DNA of 64,000 nucleotides from Platanthera guangdongensis (Eukaryota > Streptophyta > Magnoliopsida > Asparagales > Orchidaceae), in the NCBI GenBank assembly GCA_039583875.1, contig CM077150.1, forward strand, positions 181,974,375 to 182,038,374, given 5' to 3'. Numbering within the stretch: position 1 is the first letter of the stretch; the number at the start of each line of letters is the position of its first letter. Shown here in pieces: positions 55,740 through 64,000 of this stretch. Below the pieces are notes generated by a model. That model was not told the origin of the DNA and made no database searches. It worked only from the letters and a program-made list of their open reading frames with translations. The position numbers and the translations under genes are program-made.

Positions 55740-56483
55740 ATGGCTCCCATAAGCACCAGTGGTTTGCTAGGGGGAGGAGTGTTGGTTCGCACGGGATTTG
55801 CCTCAGCTTCAGATGAGTTCAAAAATTTCATCCTCATGTTGGAGACTGCAGGACTCTCCTTTGTCCTCGAACACCCCTGCAAGGTGTTGGACAAGAAAGT
55901 CCTAGAATTTTTCCAGAATGACAAGCTGCGTCATGAAGACACAGCCAATAAAAGCAAAGTTCAGAAGATAAAGGTCAAGGTGAAAGCTTCACTCCTCACT
56001 AGGTACTTGCGGCTTCTAGTCTGTGAAGAGGCCGATTACCCCGATGAGGGTGATTTCTCTAGAGATCGTTTATTTTATGGACTGCCAAGAGGTACAAAAG
56101 CAGTCAAGCAAAAAGGGATGAATGAAGAAGGCAAGCTTCTTTCAGACATCATTGGGAAAGTGCTGTTATGCAAGACATGCTCTCATAACTACCTCTCTAC
56201 TAACATGTTCAATACTTTAGTTGCAATTGTCTGCAGGAATAGAATAGATTGGGGTGCACTAATGTTTGAAAAGATCAAGGACAGCCTTCGCACTCCCAAA
56301 TTTGGGAGGATTATCAGCCTGTACCTGAATATATTAGATGGTGACATATTTTACATGACCAAAGGTGTGCCTATCCATCATATAAAGAAGATAGACTCTA
56401 CCATCATCTTACAGTGGGATAGGAGGATTGTGAGGCTAGGGGAACAACAAATTCTTGAGGACAGGATCCCAACTCCCCCCTAG
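55740..56483 (+). CDS. COP-D ORF3, N-terminal domain
   Basis: 247-residue frame from ATG 55740. Around residues 133-180 it has KLLSDIIGKVLLCKTCSHNY and RIDWGALMFEKIKDSL, then FGRIISLYLN and ILQWDRRIVRLGE. These line up with the N-terminal domain of COP-B and COP-C ORF3 (FLADVVGKVLLAKHSAHD, NWGEVFFDLIKK, FGRILGLFL, LFGKWDR). It is a distant homologue in the same place after RNase H. It stops at TAG 56481-56483, where the others continue into a Pro/Ser-rich region. Function unknown. Confidence 0.75.
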   Translation: MAPISTSGLLGGGVLVRTGFASASDEFKNFILMLETAGLSFVLEHPCKVLDKKVLEFFQNDKLRHEDTANKSKVQKIKVKVKASLLTRYLRLLVCEEADYPDEGDFSRDRLFYGLPRGTKAVKQKGMNEEGKLLSDIIGKVLLCKTCSHNYLSTNMFNTLVAIVCRNRIDWGALMFEKIKDSLRTPKFGRIISLYLNILDGDIFYMTKGVPIHHIKKIDSTIILQWDRRIVRLGEQQILEDRIPTPP

Positions 56484-57082
56484 TGAGATTCCTAAAAGAT
56501 TGAGCGCAGGAATGGAGGGGGAGACAGCTGGAACACAAGTGGCCACTTCCATAGTGCCATTGAGTGTACCTACATAGACCAAATCCTTGGCTCTTCAGTG
56601 CTGTCAGCACAACCTGCACAGCATAAATCGACTAACCTCTTCAACCCATGTGGATAGAAAATCCAGGCCACAACAACTAATCGTGAGTAGACTTACTGTT
56701 TATTCAGTTCCTGTAGATGTGCCAGGGGATCCTATATATAGGAACGAAGAGGAGTGTGGTCTCCACCCTAATGATAGGAACACCACCTGAGCACGCAGCA
56801 AGAACAGAGTGTATCCGCAAGCCCCACGAATACAAAACCAGTCCACCGTGACAAGTAGGTCAAATAGACCGCCACAAGCCCGAGCCCGCCTGGACTTGGA
56901 ACCAACAAGTTCACCAAGACTGCTGGAACAAGCGGACTCCAACACCAGTCCACCAAGCATGGAGAACAACAGAATGCACTAATCATGGAAACAAGGTCAA
57001 TTCGCCTGTAACTGCTGGTGAACTTGCAGAATGCTGGCCGAACTGGCTAGTTGTCAGCTCTGTCCGCACAGACCACGCGGTC
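56484..57082 (+). pseudogene. Degraded continuation of COP-D ORF3
   Basis: About 600 bp of moderately GC-rich sequence up to the GYP-D LTR. Open frames are short (longest on + about 67 codons at 56587-56790) and in different phases. The position suggests the decayed low-complexity part of ORF3. Nothing is recognisable by motif. Confidence 0.4.
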
Positions 57083-60000
57083 TGTAAGACCCCCATTTTT
57101 TTTACTTTTTCAAACTCGGGGTCTTATGTCCAGAACCACCGTTTTGCGGTGGCCCCGACACTCGGGAAAGCCGCCACTAAAAAATGCCGATTTTGTCGGC
57201 CTTTTCGATCATCATAGAGAGAGCATCATAACATAGTTTCGATAAAACTAAGTCCACCATCACATGTAATAAATGTAAATGAAATCACATCGAGTCCATA
57301 TATAATAGAGAGTACTGAAGAGTAACAAAACTGGAAATATAAACGGGCTTAAGCCCGGTACATTAGATCCTCACTACAAACTCTCGCGGAAGTTATAAGA
57401 AGACTATCACTCACGGAGCAGGCCACTGGTGCTCCGGTACTAGACTGGCCCACCTCCATGCACACCGTACTCCGCTGGTGATGGTCCCTGTGCTTCTGGT
57501 CCCTGTCTCCCATCTAGAACCCAGTACTGCCCAAGGCTTTCCCCGTCAAGGGCTCTCGAGGGCACTAGGAACTATGATGGGCTGAAGCCCAAAGCTCCCT
57601 TTCGCAAGGCACTTACTATTATTGGTTGTTACCTAATTCTCAATCCCTTAAATGTTATACTGGATCTAACCCTAGTGTATTTTGACTCTCTCTCTCTCCT
57701 ACGGGGGAGACAATGTTTCGTCGACCCTGAGCACCTCTTAACATTTGCCAAACTTCTCACTCCACATCACGACTCCGGATGATAATCTCATTTCCCTTAC
57801 CAGACCAACACACTAATATGCCAACTCCTAAGTTCATTTTGCACCATATTTTGATTTCTGCAGTTTTTACTAAACACAGACCATCCTAAGGCATATTATG
57901 TGTACAATGGGAGGTACTCCAGTTTATCATCCAGAATCCCTATAATATTTATTGGAGGTCTATCATGATATGATTAACCTAAATCCAGAAGTTTATAATT
58001 TTCCTCATTTATTTGATAATTTATTTAATTTCCAAAGTGATCCAAATGCCTTAGTTTGAACGTGAAGTACTATTTTCAGGCATGCAAATGATAAATGAAA
58101 GACAACTATTTATCAGTAAATCCAAGGTCTCCAATTTTTTCTTTAAGACCTAAACCTCTAAACATAATTTTTGAACATAACCTCCGTTAACCAAATTAAA
58201 GAGGCAAGTACTGTCAATATTATTTTAAAAATTCTGAGAAAATTCAAGGATGAATATAAAGACAATAAATACTCCATGTCAAGTTTCACAATTTATCAGT
58301 GAATAATGAACTCTATAATTGATTTTCTCATGATATTCCAAGTAATATGTTAATGAACTAAGTACAACAATTATTCATCTAAAAATTGCAATAAAATTCT
58401 CATATGAACATATTGACCTATAAACACTACTGATCAAGTTTCATAATTTTCCAATAAAAAGGGAGCTCTAAATCTATTATTGATCATATTTTCGTGTTTG
58501 TACATTTGTGAAGTAAGTACTGGCAATACACATCCAAAAATTGTAATAAAACTCAAGAGTAAATTGACCTAAAATATTCTCTGCCCAAATTTCATAACTT
58601 CCTACTAAACAATATGATCACAATAATTAAAAGTTTACAAGGGCAATTTCATGTACTATAAGGGAGTTACTAAGTGAAATGTTCCTAAATTACATATAAA
58701 ATCACCATAGGTTATAATTAACCCTATGACCATACCTACCAAGTTTCATAACCTTTCATTAAGTTTTGGTAGCTTATCTTGCATGTATAAGTGATGTGCC
58801 CTAAACTATGGTTAGGGTTTTGAGGGTTTTATCCATCTCCAAATCCTATAAGATTTTTATCAGAGTACCTTAGCTACCCTATAATCCTCTCTGCAAAATT
58901 TCAAGTCCATACAAGGTCATTTGACCCCATTCCCTTCTCAAACCCCCAAAGTCCTATCATAGGATTTGAACTTGGGTCCTAGGGCATACCTACCCCAAAC
59001 CACCCCATAACCCATATGAGGGTGTTAAATGTCATTTAAAACTAGTGGCCCAAGTTTCTGCCTCTGTTGAGATGGTTTGGCCACCTAAACCCACAAGTGC
59101 ACTTTTTAAATACCCTTATTATGACAAGGCTAGGGTTTGTAAGAATTCAATCCAAATCAACTCCAAATGAGATGAAAATTTGTCCAGAGTCTTATGATGA
59201 CCCCAAGGACCACTCACCAAATTTTGGGTGAGTTTGAAGGTCATTTGGTCCCTTAATTAATTTACCCTAGAGTAATTAAATAATTTCAACAACTATAGAA
59301 ACATTATCCCTAAAAATTCTCATTTTTGGGCAGGACCTAGGTATAGACTAGGGTGACTCCCTGTCCAAATTTTAGGTCATTTGGACAAGGGATGAAGTGG
59401 GGGCAAACATTTTAATTTCTGTCTAACCATAGGTCTAGACCCCACCAAAATGAGTGCTCTGGTCAAACCAGAAAACCAAATTGGTTCAAACCAATTTTCA
59501 ATTAAAGTAGCCCAAAAGGCTACAATTTTGATATTCACCACTTTTCCAGATTCTGCATCTAGGTATTTTTAATAATTAGAAACATTAAATACAAAAAGTG
59601 TGACCAAAATGAAATGAAATTAATTAAATTCCTAAAGTCTAAATCGGCGGAGCACGAATCTTAAAGCAAAATCCAACGGCTCTGGGTTATCTTCTACCTC
59701 CAGCCGACGGCCCCGATTGCTTCTTCCTGGAGCAACTGCCAAGCACTGCCGCCGGCCACCCAGCCACCTCCCCGGCCTGCCACCGCCACCACCACCTCCG
59801 TTGAGGTGGCTGCCATCGCCAGGCGGCGGCACAACCACCGAAGGGGCTGATTCCTGCGATCCCGACGGGTTAATTTTTGCGGAAAAACCAGGAAAACTCC
59901 CTTCCCGATCGGGCTCAATTGAGCCCGATTCTTAACCCTAATGATTACTACGATCTACCCACAGAGAGAGGAGGAGGGGAGGACCTTGCTTGCGGCCTGG

Positions 60001-61270
60001 AGGCACGTCGATCGCCAGGATGCCGTAGGTGGTGGAGGTGTCGCCGGCGCACTGCAACAACACAGTGAAGTCATTTGTCTCCTTCGGGCAAGGTGTGGAA
60101 ATGAAAGCTTGGAGCCTAGGGAAGCTTTTAAAACAATAAAAAGGGGGAGAGGAGGGGTCTAGCTGGTGGTGGCCATTAATGGCCCCTTCATGCAACTTTC
60201 GGCCATGGTGAGGGGGGGTGAATTTGGGCTCAATCCAGCCTATAAACCGCTAAAAATTCCCCCTCTTCCCCAAAGGAGTTGAATCCAGCCATAAAGAGGT
60301 GGAGGGAAGGGCCAAGGCTTCAATGGACATTAATGGCCATTGAAGGCACTATTCGACCATGGTGTGGTGGCACTGTTCCGGCCATGAACAGCCACCAAAA
60401 TGGCCTCCTGGTCTTCCTGGACTGAATGGGGGAGTGGATCAGCCAATGAAGAGTGGCCCTTGGCCTCCTTGGCCATGAATAGCTCCCTTTCACCCTTTTC
60501 TCTCTCCTCCATTAAGGAGAGGATGAAGTTTTCTCTCTCCTAGTCATCTAGGTTAACCTTGCTGACCACTCCAGCCTATTGGCAGCCCATTAACCCATAA
60601 TTTCCATAGAAATAAGGTTAGCCCAAGTGAAAAGAGGGCTTGAGCTTAGGTTAGCCCATTTGAGCTAAGTTTGACTTGACCTAGCTTAGGGTTGACTTTG
60701 GTCAATTTGACCTTTTGAGTTGTCATCAATGGGTCCTTAGTGACCCATTGGACTCCCCTAAGGTCTAGGTAGGGTTGACTTGGCACTTTGGAGGTCACCT
60801 GCCCTTAGGAAGGGTACTTTGGCCAAATTAGGTCTACAGTTGACTTTGGTCAACCTAAACTCTTTGGTTGACCCCAATGGGTCCTTGGTGGCCCATTGGA
60901 CTCCCCTAAGGGCATGGGTGGGGTTCACTTTGCCAGTGGAAGGTCAATTGACCCTAAGTAGGCTAGTTTGACCCATTTAGGGTTAGGTTGACTTAGGTCA
61001 ACTTGACCACTTTGACTGCCTACAGTGGGTCCTTAGTGGCCCTATGGACTACCCAAGGTGTTAGGGGTGTTGTGGTAGGGTCATGGGATCAAGGTGTAGC
61101 CTTAAATTTAAAACCTTAGGTCCAAATGTTGAGGGTGAGCTATAGACATACCAAGGTGATTTTCACCTTGGCCTTTGTTCACTTGGTCCTTTGAGCTTCT
61201 GATGGTTTTGTCATGACCTAGTCATGATAAAACAAAATCTTAGGGGTCCAGTTGTTTGAGGGATGTTACA
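57083..61270 (-). repeat. GYP-D 3' LTR (Tekay/Del-like)
   Basis: 4188 bp, TGTAAGACCCCC to GGATGTTACA on +, with the same ends and layout as the GYP-C LTR. It has a CAGAACCACCGT...CGGTGGC block near the left end, a long AT-rich gene-free middle (57600-59640), a GC-rich block (about 59640-60170) and a W-box-rich U3 (about 60660-61020). The left target copy would be CGGTC at 57078-57082; the right one is outside the window. GYP-D is a relative of GYP-C, not a copy. Confidence 0.9.
60660..61020 (-). promoter_or_regulatory. W-box cluster in GYP-D U3
   Basis: About 16 TTGAC[C/T] sites on both strands in about 360 bp, including tight pairs such as TTGACTTGACC near 60671. The place in U3 is the same as in GYP-C, though the surrounding sequence has diverged. 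Confidence 0.7.
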
Positions 61271-61275
61271 AATCC

Positions 61276-61307
<32 letters not shown>

Positions 61308-61381
61308 TTTGTCCCCGAAATTAAGGTTAAGCTTACGGGGGTATCTTCTGAAATAAATGAAACTTGTAACATCCCTAAGGT
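61271..61381 (-). other. GYP-D 3' untranslated end with (TA)n
   Basis: AATCCCAA followed by (AT)n at about 61279-61303, then on - the GGGACAAAATTT-type signature next to the polypurine position. The pol stop is at 61382-61384. Confidence 0.8.
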
Positions 61382-64000
61382 TTAAGGTATACCTGACTCG
61401 AAGAGCTCCGGGTACTTTTGCTACATCAAGTCATGTGGCTCCCATGTATGCTCCTCCTGCCCATGGATTCTCCACAGGACCTTGACTAGCGGAACCTTAT
61501 TGTGTCACAAGACCCGCACTGTCATGTCGTCGATCCTGATTGGCTCCAAGCTGACTGATCGATCTGAGGCCACCAGACTGTCGGCTGTGGAAATCAGCTG
61601 CTCAGGGCATAGTAGAGCCCTCCGTAGTGAGGAAACATGGAAGACGTCATGCAATGCCACTAACTCCGGCGGTATCTCCAGTCTATAAGCCAAGGGGCCG
61701 ATCCGCTCCAGGATCATGTAGGGCCCTATATATCTCGGACTGAGCTTCTTCCGCCCGCGAACCCGCGAGACTCCATACATCGGCCGTATCTTCAAGAAGA
61801 CCCGGTCTCCATCCTGGAACTCCACCTAACGATTCCTCGCATCATAATACTTGGCCTGCCTGCTCTTGGCTTCCAGCATCCTGTCCCGGATCAATCTAAC
61901 CTGAGCATCAGTATCCTCCAAAAACTCCGAGCCGAGTGCCTGCGGATCTTCATCCTGAATCCATGACAGTGGGGTCCTGCACCGCTGTCCATATAATGCC
62001 TCGTAAGGGGCCATGCTTATACTGTACTGATGGCTATTGTTGTACGAAAACTTGATCAGTGGCAACGATCTCTCCCAAGGCTCTCCACGGTCCAAAATAT
62101 ATAGGAGCAGAAGATCTTCCAATGTACGGTTGGTGCGCTTCATCTGTCCATCGGTCTGATGGTGAAAGACCGTGCTAAATGTCAACCGAGAGCCCAGCTG
62201 GGCCAGAAATGACCTCCACTCCTTGGACGTAAACTGTCCATCCCGATATAAAATGATAGTCCTGGGTACTCCATGATAGCTCACAAACTACTCGATGAAT
62301 CTCTGTACTAATACCCTGACCAGAGAGTCCTTTGCCACTAGAATAAATATGGCCACCTTCGTTACTCTGTCCACTATCACCCAGATTGAGTCATTCCCCG
62401 CACGAAACTGGGGTAGCCCATGTATGAAATCCATGGCTATATCCTTAAACTTCCACTCCGGCACCGAAAGTGGCTGAAGTAGACCGACCGGATTCTTGCA
62501 CTCTGCCTTTACGAGTTGGCAAGCCTCACAATGCATCATAAAATACGTAATGTCCTTCTTCATACCTGGCCAATACATAGTCTTTTTCAGGTCCGCTGCC
62601 ATCTTAGTGATCCCCGGGTGCACTGAGTATCTATTATAATGTGCCTCCATCATGATGTCCTCCCGGATCTGGCCCCCTGCCGGTATGTAGACCCTGCCTC
62701 TAAAGCATGGGAGCTCATCCCTCAAGGCGTAATCCCTTGCCATGCCTTCCTCCAAGGCTCTGAATATCAGCTCTGCCCTCGCATCGAGCCTCTGTCCGTC
62801 TCTGATGCGGTCCTGAATGTCATCGCTGGAAGTCATCGATGTCAGGTACTCCGTATATAACTCCAAATCATCCTCGGACACTAGTGATATCTGCATCTTC
62901 TTAAATGACTCAGCCAACTCCAAGGCCATTAGCTGTGGACCTACTCCTAACGTACTCTCTCTCCAGCACAGAGCGTCTGCCACCACGTTTGCCTTCCCGG
63001 GATGGTAGTGCATGGTGTACTGGTAGTCCGACAGAAACTCCACCCAGCATCTCTGCCTGATGTTCAGCTCCTTTTGTGTGTCTACATACTTCAAATTCTT
63101 ATGGTCTGAGAATATATCGTAGTGGACCCCGTAGAGGTAGTGTTGCCAGATCTTTAAAGCAAATATAACGGCCCCCATCTCCAAGTAGTGTACCGAGTAA
63201 TTCTGCTCGTGTTTCATCACCTGACGTGAGGCGTAGGCTATCACGTGCCCGTTCTGCATCAGAATGACACCCATCCCCTGATAGGAAGCATCCGTGTACA
63301 CCTGGAATCCTACCTTCCCTGATGGAAGAGCAAGGATAGGGGCCGAGGAAAGCCGACCCTTCAGTTCCAGAAAGACAGACTCGCATTGTGGCATCCAAAT
63401 AAAAGGAGATTACTTCTTTGTCAGGGTTGTAAGAGGGAGGGCAATCTGAGAAAACCCCTCTACGAACTTCCGGTAATAACCGGCAAGTCCTAAGAAACTC
63501 AGAACATCTGTGGCCGTCTTCAGCGGTGTCCAATCTCGTACTGCCTATACCTTTGCCGGATCTACTGCCAAACCTGCTCCACTGATGACATGGCTCAAAA
63601 AGGCCACCTCCTTTAGCCAGAATCGGCACTTGCTGAACTTAGCGTACATCTTATGCTCTCGGAGCTTCTCCAAAGTCAAAGCCAGATGCCTCGTGTATTC
63701 CTCTTCAGTCCTTGAATAAATAAGGATGTCATCAATGAATACGATGACGAAGACATCCAGATACTCTTCAAATACCCGGTTCATCAAGGCCATGAACGCG
63801 GAGGGTGCATTCGTGAGCCCGAAGGGCATCACGGTAAACTCGTACAGTCCATATCTAGTGCTGAAGGCAGTCTTCGGGATGTCCTCCTCCTGAATGCGTA
63901 GCTGGTAGTACCCCGATCTCAGGTCCAGCTTTGAGAACAAATGCGCTCCCTCCAGCTGGTCAAATAACTCATCTATCTGTGGAAAGGGATACGTATTCCG
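61382..64000 (-). pseudogene. pol: GYP-D pol: reverse transcriptase, RNase H and integrase (partial at window end)
   Basis: One reading frame runs from the window edge to 61382 with about seven in-frame stops and no frameshift. RT has [35 protein letters not shown], intact FIDD and [16 protein letters not shown]. RNase H has QVYTDASYQGMGVILMQNG, FSDHKNLKYVDTQKELNIRQ and PGKANVVADAL. Integrase has HYNRYSVHPGITKM, CEACQLVKAEC, MDFIHGLPQ, LYRDGQF (Tyr for Ser), HHQTDGQMKRTNRTLEDL and YNNSHQYSISMAPYEALYG. The C-terminal part has VSRVRGRKKLSPRYIGPY, LHDVFHVSSLRRALL, VLWRIHGQEEHTWEPHDLM and PELFESGIP. Stops near 63543, 63406, 62285, 61826, 61502 and 61427. Closest in-window relative: GYP-C. Confidence 0.9.

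Noticed and set aside
57083..59640. Search for host genes or MITEs in the long AT-rich LTR stretch
   Set aside because: No open frame with recognisable motifs and no terminal inverted repeats with a duplication were found; it is LTR sequence.
63099..63629. 176-residue frame on -
   Set aside because: Shadow frame over GYP-D RT/RNase H; the true pol motifs are in the neighbouring frame, interrupted by stops.

Overview
The window is plant nuclear DNA made almost entirely of nested LTR retrotransposons. I see no host gene, tRNA, rRNA or CRISPR array. Pol motifs, tRNA-Met-type primer sites, Sirevirus-type copia elements with a third ORF, Tekay/Del-type and CRM-type chromoviruses, and abundant C-to-T style damage all point to a flowering plant. 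The species cannot be read from the sequence. A pericentromeric or other heterochromatic location is likely but inferred.

Layout (labels are mine). COP-D is an old Sirevirus-like copia on + and the outermost layer; only 54379-57082 is visible. Two related Tekay/Del-like gypsies on - sit in it: GYP-C (from left of the window to 54378) and GYP-D (57083 to beyond 64000). GYP-C carries three further insertions. COP-A (copia, +, ends at 1915) lies in its left LTR. GYP-A (gypsy, +, 4216-26060, TSD GTTCT) lies in its 3' untranslated end. COP-C (copia, -, 26358-45117, TSD CACAT) lies in its integrase C-terminus. GYP-A carries COP-B (copia, -, 4981-17090, TSD GCGCG) in its 5' LTR. COP-C carries GYP-B (CRM-like gypsy, +, 27098-34265, TSD AGGCT) in its 3' LTR. 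The nest is four layers deep on two branches, and four insertions are proven by exact target-site duplications and rejoining of the interrupted host sequence.

Expression logic. In GYP-A and GYP-C, gag and protease are separated by an AU-rich GT-AG segment (71 and 91 bp) at the same codon position and phase. Leaving it in stops translation at or just inside it; removing it opens Gag-Pol. This looks like a splicing switch for the Gag:Gag-Pol ratio. In COP-B and COP-C, gag stops at the same codon and pol lies in the +1 frame. GYP-B is a single-frame polyprotein running into its 3' LTR, interrupted by six in-frame stops.

Regulatory DNA. The COP-A, COP-B and COP-C group carries arrays of a quasi-palindrome (TCGTCGA, 7-nt spacer, TCGACGA). 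In COP-B and COP-C these occur in the LTR, just before ORF3, and inside gag, where they encode an Arg/Ser-rich repeat. The same geometry occurs in the LTR of the unrelated GYP-A. The GYP-C and GYP-D LTRs have dense W-box (TTGAC[C/T]) clusters in U3. All complete coding regions are broken, so the elements look non-autonomous today.
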